DNA from: JAJCZZ01 sp964569085
Lineage (GTDB): Bacteria; Gemmatimonadota; Gemmatimonadetes; Longimicrobiales; Gaopeijiaceae
Length of the DNA: 64,000 nucleotides
NCBI GenBank assembly: GCA_964569085.1
Contig: CAZMTA010000002.1
Span: 1 to 64,000, forward strand
Direction of reading: 5' to 3'
The translations under genes and the position numbers were made by a program. Every line of letters starts with the position of its first letter. Positions within the stretch are counted from its first letter, which is position 1. Below, piece after piece: positions 44,375 to 53,232 of this stretch. Under the pieces are notes generated by a model, which ran no database searches, had not been told where the DNA came from, and worked only from the letters and a program-made list of their open reading frames with translations.

Positions 44375-47300
44375 CCTGGGCGGCCTCGGCGGGGGCCGCG
44401 GCGGCGGGCTCGGCCGGCGACTCGCTGCCGCCCTCGTTCCCGGACGTCCGCTCCGGGCTCCCGTCGGTCTCGTCGGACCCGTCGGCCTCCACCGCCCGGT
44501 CCCCGTCGTCGTCCCGGTTCGGGGCCTCGTTCAGGCCCCGGACGACGCCGGTGATGTACTCCAGGACGGAGATCACCGCCGGTCCCCGCTCCATGAGGAG
44601 CGTCCGGAAGGGCTCCCGCTCCAGGCGGAGGGTGCGGGTGCTCTCCAGGGCGACGGCCGTGTAGTTGGAGGGGAGGCCGTCCAGGAGGCTCAGGCTGCCC
44701 ACGGAGCGGCCCGGGCCCGCCGTGAACAGGGTCCTCTTCCCCTTCCGGGCCTCCACCTTGCCGTGCACCACGACGTGGAGGGTCCCGCCGGGGGCCCCCT
44801 CCTCGAAGACCACGCCGCCCTTCTTGTACTCGCGCTCCTCGCAGAGGGCGGCGATGGCGGCCAGGTCCTCCACGCGGAGGTCTCGGAAGATCTTGGCTTG
44901 TCTGAGCGCTTCACCTCGTTCCAGGACTTCCATGAACTCGGCCTCTTCTGTGGGGATGACGTTCTCGCCCTGCAGGGGCGCGTCGGTGCGGATGCGGATG
45001 CTCAGCTCGTCCAGGACGGGCCGGGCCGGATGCTCGTCGCCGAGCCGGCGGCGGGCCAGCACGGAGAGCCACAGGTCGTCTTCCTCCGCCAGCCGACGGA
45101 GGGTGGCCTCCACGTCTCCCCGCTCGACCCCGAACTGCTCGGACACGACGTCGGCGCAGCGCCGCGGGTCGCTGTCGGGGTTGAGCAGGGGGTCCACGGC
45201 GGTGCGGAGCTCCTGGGGCATCAGGGTGTCCATGAGCTCGAAGCCCCGCTGGCGCGTCACGGTCTCCTTGGAGCTGAAGGCGCGGAAGCCGGCGTACAGG
45301 TCCTCCTGGGGGATGCGCAGGGCCAGCATGCGCACCGCCCGCTCCGCGGCCTCCAGGTAGCGCTGGAGGAGGAGCTTCTCCAGGAGGTCGTGCTCCCTCC
45401 GGTCGTCGGTGTCGGCCTGCAGGTCCTCGTAGCGCACCAGGTAGCGGGCGGCCGCCGCGAGCTCCGCCCGCACCGGGCCTTCCAGCTCGACGTTCTCGAA
45501 GCTCAGGTCCTGCCGGTCCCGGCGGAGCTTGTTCAGCGTCTTCAGGGCGTGGTAGCGGAGCGTGGGCGGGAGCTCCGGGACCAGGGCCCACAGCCGGTCC
45601 GCCGTCTCCTGATCGGCGTCCTTCACCAGGAGGGCCGGCACGTGCACGCGGGTGTCCAGCGCCTCGTCGTCGCTCCCGAGGATCACCAGGAGCTCGTCGT
45701 GGACGTCCTCCCCGTACCCGGCCAGCGCCTCGACGGCGGCCAGTCGGTAGCCCGGGTCACGGAAGCGTCCCAGGAGGAGGGGGAGGAGGGCCAGGTCGCC
45801 CGAGCGGCCCACGGCCTCCATGGCGGTGTGGCACACGGAGGGATCGGGGTCGGCGATGAGCATGTCCAGGAGCTCCTCGCCTTCGGTGGGGAAGGGATCC
45901 ATGCGGCTCAGGAGCACCGCGGTGGCGCGACGGCAGGAGGGATCCTCGTCCACCGCCATGGCCCGGAGGCGCTCCAGCCCCCGCTTCCTCTGGCCGTCGT
46001 CCCCGTGCCGGAGGAGGCATCCGACGGCGCCCATCTCGACGACGGGGTCCTCGTTCTCCAGGAACTCCTCCAGCCGCTCGTCGGCGCGGCCCTGGTCTCC
46101 CACGGAGCTGAGGAACCAGACCGCCTCGGCGCGGACGTACACCGACTCGTCGTCCAGGAGCGCCGTGACGTCCTCCACGGCTTCCTCGGCCCCGAGCTGC
46201 GTCAGGATCTCCAGGGTCCGCCCCCGGACCTGCTGGGACTCGTGCTCCCGCAGGAGGCGGCGGAGCGGGTCGATCATCTTGGACGAGGGCACCTGCTCCA
46301 GGAGGGACAGCGCGTAGAGGACCTCGCGCTCGTCGCCGCGCTCCAGGGCGCTCTCCAGCTCCCGGCGGGTCTTCTTGCTGAGGTGCTTCACCAGGAGCTC
46401 CTCGAGCTTCACGTCCTGGACGCCGATGAGGCGGCGGAGGGACTTGGCGAACTCCCGCCGCATGCGCCACGCGAAGTACAGCCACGCCGCGATGGCGCCC
46501 AGGGTCACCAGGCTGATCCAGCGCAGCGGCAGGCCCATGGCGTTGACGAAGATCAGCAGGAGGATGCCGCCGAAGCCGGTGCCGCCCCGGTAGACCGCCA
46601 GGTCGATGAGCGGCTTGACCTTGTACTTCTCCTGGGTCGGGACCGGGAGGAAGAGGAGCTCGCGGGTCGACTGGTCCAGGGAGTAGCGCAGGGCCCCCTC
46701 GGCCCCCTTCCCGAAGGCCACCATCCAGAGGGCCGGGATGAAGAAGATCCCGATGCTGCCGGCGGCCAGGGTGACGGGGAGGATGAAGAGGGCCAGGCTG
46801 ACCCCGAAGCGCCGCAGCACGAAGCTCGTGAAGACGAGCTGGATGATGACCGACGCGATGTTGAGGACCGCGTAGAACTGTCCCCAGAAGGCGGTCTTGG
46901 CGTCCTCGCCCTCCACGAAGAGCTCCACGGCCCGGTTGAGCTGCCAGTCCAGGAGGGTGCCCACCACGATGGTGAGGCCCAGGATCCAGGCGATGGTGCG
47001 GAGGTGGGACGACTTCCGGAGGAGCTGGAGCGCGCTTCCGGAGAGCTCCCCGGTGAGGGTCGCGTCCCCGCCGGTGCCTTTCCGGATGCGGGGTCCGAGG
47101 ACCATGACCAGGAGGGAGCAGAGCCCCAGGATCCCGGTGGCCACCAGGAGGAGGAACTCGGTGCCCACCCGCTCCGAGGCGAAGCCCGCGATGCCGCTTC
47201 CGGCGATCCCGCCCAGGATCAGCCCCATCCCGATGGGGCCGAAGAGCCTTCGAGCCTGGGAGGTGTTGAAGAGGAGGTTGGCCACCAGCCAGAACTGGCT

Positions 47301-47693
47301 GACCAGGAAGAGCGGGTACAGCTTGACGAAGATGTAGAAGGCGCCGGAGATGACGACGCTGTCCTCGCCTCCCTGGAGCAGCCACCAGAAGAGGACCAGC
47401 GATCCCGCCAGGAATCCCATGGAGGACAGGAGGAGCGTCAGCCGTCCCACCTTCTCCACGTACCGGGAGTAGACGACCATCACCCCCACGACCACCACGG
47501 CGGTGAGGAGGTAGACGATGGGGAGGGCGTCGGCGCCCACCCGGTCCACGAAGATGCTGTTCCGGGCCGGCTTGACGACGTAGTACGAGGTCAGGGCCAG
47601 GAAGCCGTAGCCCAGCATGAGGGCGACCGGTTTGTACTCCTCTCGTCGGATGTCGACGAGGGAGCGGAACCAGGCTCGGATCGTGGAGACCAT
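44370..47693 (-). CDS. MFS nucleotide-transporter-like / HEAT-repeat / cyclic-nucleotide-binding fusion
   Basis: 1107 residues. Residues about 1-420 form a transporter like the ATP/ADP translocase (Npt) relatives (YGFLALTSYYVVKPARNSIF). A HEAT-repeat region follows, about 440-900 (VLYALSLLEQVPSSKMIDPL; ...VRGRTLEILTQLGAEE). The end (about 935-1060) is a cNMP-binding domain (FEEGAPGGTLHVVVHGKVEA; SLLDGLPSNYTAVAL). Acts in the cytoplasmic membrane. The cNMP site lacks an evident RxA motif, so ligand binding is uncertain. Start chosen at MVSTIRAWF; longer in-frame starts overlap the opposite-strand gene. Confidence 0.85.
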   Translation of the reverse strand: MVSTIRAWFRSLVDIRREEYKPVALMLGYGFLALTSYYVVKPARNSIFVDRVGADALPIVYLLTAVVVVGVMVVYSRYVEKVGRLTLLLSSMGFLAGSLVLFWWLLQGGEDSVVISGAFYIFVKLYPLFLVSQFWLVANLLFNTSQARRLFGPIGMGLILGGIAGSGIAGFASERVGTEFLLLVATGILGLCSLLVMVLGPRIRKGTGGDATLTGELSGSALQLLRKSSHLRTIAWILGLTIVVGTLLDWQLNRAVELFVEGEDAKTAFWGQFYAVLNIASVIIQLVFTSFVLRRFGVSLALFILPVTLAAGSIGIFFIPALWMVAFGKGAEGALRYSLDQSTRELLFLPVPTQEKYKVKPLIDLAVYRGGTGFGGILLLIFVNAMGLPLRWISLVTLGAIAAWLYFAWRMRREFAKSLRRLIGVQDVKLEELLVKHLSKKTRRELESALERGDEREVLYALSLLEQVPSSKMIDPLRRLLREHESQQVRGRTLEILTQLGAEEAVEDVTALLDDESVYVRAEAVWFLSSVGDQGRADERLEEFLENEDPVVEMGAVGCLLRHGDDGQRKRGLERLRAMAVDEDPSCRRATAVLLSRMDPFPTEGEELLDMLIADPDPSVCHTAMEAVGRSGDLALLPLLLGRFRDPGYRLAAVEALAGYGEDVHDELLVILGSDDEALDTRVHVPALLVKDADQETADRLWALVPELPPTLRYHALKTLNKLRRDRQDLSFENVELEGPVRAELAAAARYLVRYEDLQADTDDRREHDLLEKLLLQRYLEAAERAVRMLALRIPQEDLYAGFRAFSSKETVTRQRGFELMDTLMPQELRTAVDPLLNPDSDPRRCADVVSEQFGVERGDVEATLRRLAEEDDLWLSVLARRRLGDEHPARPVLDELSIRIRTDAPLQGENVIPTEEAEFMEVLERGEALRQAKIFRDLRVEDLAAIAALCEEREYKKGGVVFEEGAPGGTLHVVVHGKVEARKGKRTLFTAGPGRSVGSLSLLDGLPSNYTAVALESTRTLRLEREPFRTLLMERGPAVISVLEYITGVVRGLNEAPNRDDDGDRAVEADGSDETDGSPERTSGNEGGSESPAEPAAAAPAEAAQG

Positions 47694-47717
47694 CGAGGTC
47701 CTTGTCGCTTCGGGGGG

Positions 47718-47748
47718 TTGCACCTCACGTACCGTGAGGTGTGATGCT
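47718..47748 (+). promoter_or_regulatory. TipAL/MerR-type operator-promoter
   Basis: CACCTCACG (47721-47729) and CGTGAGGTG (47733-47741) form a 9-bp dyad between a -35-like TTGCAC (47718) and a weak -10 (GATGCT, 47743) set 19 bases apart, the long spacer used by MerR-family activators. The dyad is very close to the one I recall from the Streptomyces tipA promoter. Confidence 0.6.
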
Positions 47749-47817
47749 CCGTCCGGAGAGTCCGTCCGGCGGGGTGAGATCACGCCCGCGGGAGCCACCC
47801 GAAAGGAGTCGACGACC

Positions 47818-48219
47818 ATGGAGGGAAGCGAGAACCGTGCCAGGGAAGCGGAGGCCCGCTGGGGCGACACCGCGGCGTACCGGGAATCGGCCCGGCGCAC
47901 CTCGGGATACGGGGAGGAGGAGTGGGCCGCGCTGAAGGCCGAGCAGGACGCCATCGAGGCCGCGCTGGCCGAGGCGTTCCGGGCCGGCGAGCCCCCGGAG
48001 GGGGAGCGGGCCGTGGGGCTGGCCGAGGAGGCCCGCCGGCACATCGACCGCTGGTTCTATCCCTGCCCTCCCGCCATGCACGTGGCGCTGGCGGGGATGT
48101 ACGTGGCGGACCCCCGGTTCCGGGCCCACTACGACGACCGGGCGGAGGGGCTGGCCGACTACCTGGCCGCCGCCGTCCGGGCCAACGCCGAGCGGCTGGG
48201 GGACGGCGGGGCGGGGTAG
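47818..48219 (+). CDS. Stand-alone TipAS antibiotic-binding domain protein
   Basis: 133 residues. WGDTAAYRESARRTSGYGEE, RRHIDRWFYPCPPAMHVAL and MYVADPRFRAHYDDRAEGL are the TipAS domain, which in TipAL follows a MerR DNA-binding part and binds thiopeptides covalently. Here only TipAS is encoded, with Cys in WFYPCPP retained. RBS GAAAGGAG. Likely to bind and neutralise thiopeptide-like compounds, made from the TipAL-like promoter just upstream. Confidence 0.88.
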   Translation: MEGSENRAREAEARWGDTAAYRESARRTSGYGEEEWAALKAEQDAIEAALAEAFRAGEPPEGERAVGLAEEARRHIDRWFYPCPPAMHVALAGMYVADPRFRAHYDDRAEGLADYLAAAVRANAERLGDGGAG

Positions 48220-48247
48220 GGCGGGCCCCGGCGGTGGGACCGGGCGG

Positions 48248-50071
48248 TCAGCCGCCCACCTGCACCCAGGCCGACCGGTCCACGCCGCCCTTCTCGGAGC
48301 GGGCCACGACCCGCACCCGCACCGGCCCGGCGCCGTCGGGCCGCACGACCCAGGAGACGGCCCGCTCCCGGTCCGTCGCGGCCTCCAGGTAGGGGTTCGA
48401 CCCCGCCAGGTGGCCCACCACGCGGCGGGCCGGCCCGTCCACCACGGTCCCGCCCTCCACCTCGAGCACGGCCACCGGCGGGCGCACCACGGGGGCCCGG
48501 ACGGTCCCGTCGTCCCGCTCCTCGCCGACGGCCCCGCGGTCGGTGAGGCTGGTGGGCTGGAAGCCGGTGTTCCGGACCGTGGCGCTCACCGTCACGGTGC
48601 CGTCGTCCCGGCGCGTGGCCCGGGGCCGGTCCACCTCCAGGAGCGGGCCCTGCTCCGCGATGTAGAGGTACCAGGGGAGCTGGAGGGAGGTCTCCTCCTC
48701 GAGGCGCTCGGCCGGGGGGTTCTGTCCCCAGAACTTGGCGTGCCACCCGCCGATCTCCACCTCGCCGAGCTGCGGGTGGTCGTAGCGCGTCCACGGCGAG
48801 AAGTAGCGGCCGCCCAGCTCCTCGTCGTTGTAGCGGTGCTCTTCGGCGGGGGAGATCTCCCCGTCGCCGTCGTAGTCGGTGACCCACGCCTCGGGCCCCG
48901 GGACGAACTCCGGCACCCAGCCGATGATGCCCTGGTCCCAGTACCCCCACGAGATGAGCGTGCCGTAGCGGTGCTCCGTGGGGTGGGTCGCGGACGGACG
49001 CACCGGCCGCCCGGTGGTCCGGGTGTACTCGCGTCCCAGGTGCTCGATGAGCTGGAGGTCGATGGGCGGGAAGCGCGAGGGCGCCGAGGCCGACGGGAGG
49101 CGGTAGACGAAGCCGCCGGAGGTGTGGCCGTGGAGGATGCCGGTGATGTTGCGGTGGGCGTCGATGAACTCCACGGCGGCCCGGGTCTCGGGCTCGGAGA
49201 GGGGGAAGCGGCCGGCGCCGGGCTGGAGGTGCTCCCGCTCCCAGTTCCGGGGGAAGTTGCGGTTCATGTCGAGGCCGCCGATCCCGTCCTCGTTGATCTC
49301 CCCGTCCCCGTCCTCGTCCACCCCCTCGCGGAGCACGCGGTAGCGGGGCCCGGCGAGCTCCCGGTCCCGGTCACGGTGGAGGATGCGCGGGTCCTCGGCG
49401 TCCAGGACCCACTCCCCGTCGGGGTCGGGCACGCGGATGGAGGTGATCCAGCCGTCGCCGTCCAGATCCGAGGGCGGGTCCTCGTCGGCCAGGCCGTCCT
49501 CGTCCTCGTCCACCGGGTGGGGCGTGGAGCGGAGGAACTGGTCGTGGATGAGCGCCAGGTCCGAGCCGTCGGGGTTGAACTTCGGCCGCACGTAGACCGC
49601 CCGCTCGTCCAGGAGCTGGGTGATGCGGGGATCGGTGCCGTACCCCTGGAGGAGGGTGCCGATGAAGTGGGTGGCCACCGCCGAGCCGGTGAGCTCGCCG
49701 GCGTGGATGCCGCCGTCCACGTAGAGCGCCGGCTTCTCCGACGCGGGGCCGGTGGCCTCGTTGGTGATCTCGATCACCATGAGGGGCTGCCCGTGCCAGC
49801 TCTCGCCGATGGAGTAGAGCTCGGTCAGCTCCGGGTGCCGCGCGTGCCACTCCGCCAGGAGCTGGTTGGTCTCCGCCGCCGTGTAGAAGCGGTTCCAGTC
49901 CACGCGCCCGTCGGGCCCCACCAGGGACGAGGCCTGGGCGGCGAGGGACGCGGGGCCCGGGAGGCCGACCACGACGACGAGGACGGCCAGGGTGGCGAGG
50001 GAGGCGAGGGTGGTACGGGCGGCGGAAGGACGCACGGAGGTCTCCGGGATCGGGGAACGGCCGGGGCACAA
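48248..50071 (-). CDS. Secreted zinc carboxypeptidase (M14)
   Basis: 607 residues, signal helix (LASLATLAVLVVVVGLPGPA). Zinc ligands in GGIHAGELTGS (His, Glu) and ILHGHTSGG (His); candidate catalytic Glu in WVPEFVPG. The family's large extracellular members have EF-hand-like Ca loops: DLDGDGW, DEDGDGEINED, DYDGDGEISPAEE are seen. A beta-sandwich C-terminus follows (from about 480). Probably digests peptides outside the cell. Single gene. Confidence 0.9.
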   Translation of the reverse strand: MCPGRSPIPETSVRPSAARTTLASLATLAVLVVVVGLPGPASLAAQASSLVGPDGRVDWNRFYTAAETNQLLAEWHARHPELTELYSIGESWHGQPLMVIEITNEATGPASEKPALYVDGGIHAGELTGSAVATHFIGTLLQGYGTDPRITQLLDERAVYVRPKFNPDGSDLALIHDQFLRSTPHPVDEDEDGLADEDPPSDLDGDGWITSIRVPDPDGEWVLDAEDPRILHRDRDRELAGPRYRVLREGVDEDGDGEINEDGIGGLDMNRNFPRNWEREHLQPGAGRFPLSEPETRAAVEFIDAHRNITGILHGHTSGGFVYRLPSASAPSRFPPIDLQLIEHLGREYTRTTGRPVRPSATHPTEHRYGTLISWGYWDQGIIGWVPEFVPGPEAWVTDYDGDGEISPAEEHRYNDEELGGRYFSPWTRYDHPQLGEVEIGGWHAKFWGQNPPAERLEEETSLQLPWYLYIAEQGPLLEVDRPRATRRDDGTVTVSATVRNTGFQPTSLTDRGAVGEERDDGTVRAPVVRPPVAVLEVEGGTVVDGPARRVVGHLAGSNPYLEAATDRERAVSWVVRPDGAGPVRVRVVARSEKGGVDRSAWVQVGG

Positions 50072-50108
50072 GCATGGGGCGCCCGGGCCGCCGCGGCCAG
50101 CCGGGGCC

Positions 50109-50834
50109 TCAGCCGCCGCCCCCCAGCGCCACCACCGACACCCCCACCCGGAGGAACCCGAGCCAGGCGTCGTCCAGGGTGGGGCGTCGGGCGACCCCGG
50201 CGGCGGCGCCCACCCGACCCCAGCGCACCGAGACCTCGCCGGCCCCGACGAAGCGCCATCCGGCCCGGCGGGCGTGCCGTTCCTCGGCCCAGAGGGAGTC
50301 CTGGACGACCAGTCGCCGTCCCTTCAGGTCCCAGGTGGCGTGGGCCAGGCCCGCCCCGGCGCCCACCGCGACCTCCACGCCGGCGGGACGGGCCAGGGGG
50401 CGCCGGATGCGCACGCCGAAGTCCCGGACCCGGTGGGTCACCTTCCCCCGGTCGAGCTCGAAGCGGTCCCGGAAGTCGTAGGTGAGCTCCTCGGATCCGA
50501 CCCAGGCGCACCCCCGGGCGCCGGGGATCCCGAAGAGCCACCCCAGGCGGAGCGCGAGGCCCTGGGGGCCGGTCTCCACGTCGTACCCGCCGCGCTGGAT
50601 GGCCCCGGCCAGGGCCACACGTCCGAAGCCCGAGAAGGCGAAGCGGGCCTCCCCGGCGCCGGCCTCCGCTCCGCGCCAGGTCCCTGCCCCCAGCCAGAGC
50701 TCGTCCGTGCCCACGGGCAGGGCCGAGCACGTCTGGGACGCGGCGGGGGCCGCGCCCAGGGCCACGAGGACGGCGGCCAGGGCGAGGGGACGGAAGGGGC
50801 GGAAACCGGGACGGACGGAGGGTGGACGGGGCAT
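50109..50834 (-). CDS. Small outer-membrane protein with signal peptide
   Basis: 241 residues; signal LALAAVLVALGAAPAASQ, then alternating strands (FAFSGFGRVALAGAIQR; YDVETGPQGLALRLGWLFG; VEVAVGAGAGLAHATW) of a short barrel with one Cys pair (SQTCSALP; ARGCAWVG). No family recognised. Upstream lies a 16-bp palindrome. Confidence 0.68.
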   Translation of the reverse strand: MPRPPSVRPGFRPFRPLALAAVLVALGAAPAASQTCSALPVGTDELWLGAGTWRGAEAGAGEARFAFSGFGRVALAGAIQRGGYDVETGPQGLALRLGWLFGIPGARGCAWVGSEELTYDFRDRFELDRGKVTHRVRDFGVRIRRPLARPAGVEVAVGAGAGLAHATWDLKGRRLVVQDSLWAEERHARRAGWRFVGAGEVSVRWGRVGAAAGVARRPTLDDAWLGFLRVGVSVVALGGGG

Positions 50835-50851
50835 GGCGGGGCTCTGTCTCG

Positions 50852-50884
50852 GGACGCACCCGGCGCGCCGCGCCGGGTGCGTCC
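50852..50884. repeat. Perfect 16-bp inverted repeat
   Basis: GGACGCACCCGGCGCG, one base, then its exact complement (50852-50867 and 50869-50884), between a divergent gene pair and 18 bases upstream of the outer-membrane-protein ATG. Could be an operator or an RNA hairpin in the leader. Confidence 0.5.
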
Positions 50885-51002
50885 AAGGTGCGGGCGGGGG
50901 GAGGGGCGGCGCCAGTGGTCCGGGGGTGGGGGTGGATCCGGGTCCCACGGCACGCCGTTTGCTGTCCCAGGACACGGAATCCCATTCCCTCAGGAGATCA
51001 TC

Positions 51003-51842
51003 ATGCACCCACGAACCAGGCGCCGTCCGCCCGTCGGGCGACGCACGACCCTCGCCGGGGCGGCCCTCGTGAGCGCCCTCGCGGTGCTCGCCGCCGCTCC
51101 TTCCGCCCACGCCCAGGACCTGGACGTGGACGTCGAGCTGCTCGAATACGCCCAGCTCCCGGTGGCCGTGGCCCGGGTGGAGGCGGCCGGCGTGCCCGTC
51201 GCCGACCTCCAGCTCCTCCTGCCCCGCCTCCTCGACTCGGGGCTGGACGCCGGCGACGTGCTCGGCGCCCTCCGGGTCCTGCCCGCGGTCCAGGAGCGGG
51301 ACGTGATCTTCGGCCGGGACGACGACGACTACGACGGCGAGGCCGGCGGCGCCCGGGGCATGGGCGAGTACGTGGCCTGGCTCCACGAGCGCGGTCTCCG
51401 CGGCCCGGAGATGGCGCGGGCGATCCATCAGGAGCTCCGTCGCCGTGGCGTCCCCGCCGGGGGCGGCCGGGGCGAGCGGATGGACGACGACCGCTGGGAG
51501 GAGGACGGCTGGGGCAGGATTCCCGGCGTCCTGGAGAGGGAGTACCTCCCCGGACGGGAGGACGACGACTTCGTCCGTGGCCGCGGCGTGCCCCCGGGCG
51601 CGCGGCGTGGCGGTCCCCCGGCCGGTCGCGGGCCCGGCGCCCGGGGTCAGGGACCCGGGAACCGAGGGGGTCCTCCCGACGATCGGGGTGGCCCCCCCGG
51701 GGACCGCGGTGAGCGCCGGACCCCCGGCAAGGGCGGCGGGCCGCCTCCCGGTGCCGGCGGACCTCCCGGAGGCGGACCCGACCGTGGACCCGGACCCGAC
51801 CGACCCGGCGGTCCTTCCTCGAACCCCGGAGGCCTCCGATGA
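51003..51842 (+). CDS. Secreted protein with Pro/Gly/Arg-rich tail
   Basis: 279 residues. Sec signal (LVSALAVLAAAPSAHAQ), a helical domain of about 120 residues (YAQLPVAVARVEAAGVPVAD; YVAWLHERGLRGPEMARAIH), then about 100 residues of Gly, Pro, Arg and Asp repeats, disordered. RBS GGAG before ATG. Its stop overlaps the next lipoprotein gene by four bases. No family recognised. Confidence 0.65.
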   Translation: MHPRTRRRPPVGRRTTLAGAALVSALAVLAAAPSAHAQDLDVDVELLEYAQLPVAVARVEAAGVPVADLQLLLPRLLDSGLDAGDVLGALRVLPAVQERDVIFGRDDDDYDGEAGGARGMGEYVAWLHERGLRGPEMARAIHQELRRRGVPAGGGRGERMDDDRWEEDGWGRIPGVLEREYLPGREDDDFVRGRGVPPGARRGGPPAGRGPGARGQGPGNRGGPPDDRGGPPGDRGERRTPGKGGGPPPGAGGPPGGGPDRGPGPDRPGGPSSNPGGLR

Positions 51843-52186
51843 GCCGCCTCGTGCCCGGAGCGCGGACCGCGCTCCTCGTCCTGACCCTGGTCCTCGTCGG
51901 CGGCTGCGGCGACGCCGAGCCCGACCCCGAGGAGAACGCGACCCTGGCCCGCCAGGAGCCCGTGCCCCCGGGGGCGCTGGGCACCCTCGGAGGGCGGATC
52001 TACCTCGACCCCGCCGGGGCCGACGCCATCCTGGAGGCGGAGGGGCTCACGGCCGAGACCTTCCGCGCCCGCGTGAAGGAGATCTCGGCGGATCCCCGGA
52101 TGGCCCGGGAGTACGCCGTGGCCTTCGAGGCCGAGGCCGGAGCGGCCGTGGAGGCCGACGACGCCATGGAGGAGCCCGGGGGCTGA
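51839..52186 (+). CDS. Small lipoprotein
   Basis: 115 residues with lipobox LVLVGGC (Cys23) and a short domain (GGRIYLDPAGADAILEAEGL; SADPRMAREYAVAFEAEAG). Coupled to the Pro/Gly-rich secreted gene. Function unknown. Confidence 0.65.
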   Translation: MSRLVPGARTALLVLTLVLVGGCGDAEPDPEENATLARQEPVPPGALGTLGGRIYLDPAGADAILEAEGLTAETFRARVKEISADPRMAREYAVAFEAEAGAAVEADDAMEEPGG

Positions 52187-52205
52187 GCCCGGTTGGGCCG
52201 GGCTC

Positions 52206-53210
52206 CTAGCCCCGGCCGAAGCCGGAGGTACGCCACCGCTCCCCTCGCTTCCCCACCACCAGGGCCTCGGTCCCGGGGATGGACTCGGCGAGGGCCACGC
52301 CCTCTTCACCGCCCAGCACCATCAGGGCGGTGGAGAGGGCGTCGGCGTCCATGGCGGTGCGGGCCGTGACCGTGACGCCGCTGGTGTGGTCCGGCGAGCG
52401 CCCGGTGCGGGGGTCCAGGACGTGGTGGTGACGGAGGTCCCGGGTGAACGCCTGCATGTAGTCGCCCGAGGAGGCCACGGCGTGCCCCGCCAGCCGGACC
52501 TCCCCCACCGAGGCGTCCCGGCGCCGGGGGTCCTGGACCAGGACGGCCCAGGGCTCGACGGCGGCGAGGGGGCCGCCCGAGGCCAGGTCCCCGCCCGCGT
52601 CCACCAGGACCCGCTCCGCCCCGGCGCGCACCAGCGCCTCCACGGCCCCGTCGATCACGTACCCCTTGGCGATGCCGTCCAGCGTGAGGCGGGCGCCGGG
52701 GCGGCCCAGCGTCACCTCCGCCTCGTCCCAGCGCACCGCCTCGAAGCCCACCAGGGCCCGGGCCCTGCGGAGTGTGTCGGCCGGGGGCGGCCCCTCCCCC
52801 CGGGCGGCCCGGCCGGCCCACAGCTCCAGGAGGGGCGCGACCGTGGGGTCGAACGCGCCCCCCGTGCGCCGGTGCCACGCGCCGGCGGCGTCGAGGACGG
52901 CCAGGAGCTCCGGCGGCGGGGCGGGCAGGGTCCCCGTCGCGTTGAGCCGGGCCATGGGGGTCCCGGGGGCGTGGCGGCTCAGGAGGCCCTCCAGGCGCTC
53001 GATCTCTGCGAAGCCGGCCCGCACCACGGCCCGGGCGCCCTCGCGCTCCGGGTGGACGGCGGTGAGGGTGACGAGGGTGCCCAGGAGCGCGCGGGTCTCC
53101 TCGACCCGGTGGAGCCCCGCCCGACGGAGGAGCCCCCCGCCCAGCCACGCCCCGGAGGCGGCCGCCAGGCCGGTGGCCGCCATCAGGCGGAGCGCGCGCC
53201 GGCGGTCCAT
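52206..53210 (-). CDS. apbE: FAD:protein FMN transferase, second ApbE
   Basis: 334 residues from ATG 53210 (GGAGGAGGA upstream); a GTG at 53240 is possible. Tat-like MDRRRALRLMAATGLAA. Motifs LDGIAKGYVIDGAVEAL, VDAGGDLASGG, SSGDYMQAF and HHVLDPRTGRSP. Only 22 bases after the NosR-like gene, whose FMN domain is the likely target. Distinct from the ApbE in the rnf operon, with shorter N-terminal region. Confidence 0.92.
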   Translation of the reverse strand: MDRRRALRLMAATGLAAASGAWLGGGLLRRAGLHRVEETRALLGTLVTLTAVHPEREGARAVVRAGFAEIERLEGLLSRHAPGTPMARLNATGTLPAPPPELLAVLDAAGAWHRRTGGAFDPTVAPLLELWAGRAARGEGPPPADTLRRARALVGFEAVRWDEAEVTLGRPGARLTLDGIAKGYVIDGAVEALVRAGAERVLVDAGGDLASGGPLAAVEPWAVLVQDPRRRDASVGEVRLAGHAVASSGDYMQAFTRDLRHHHVLDPRTGRSPDHTSGVTVTARTAMDADALSTALMVLGGEEGVALAESIPGTEALVVGKRGERWRTSGFGRG

Positions 53211-53232
53211 CCCGCCCGGTCCTCCTCCGGGC

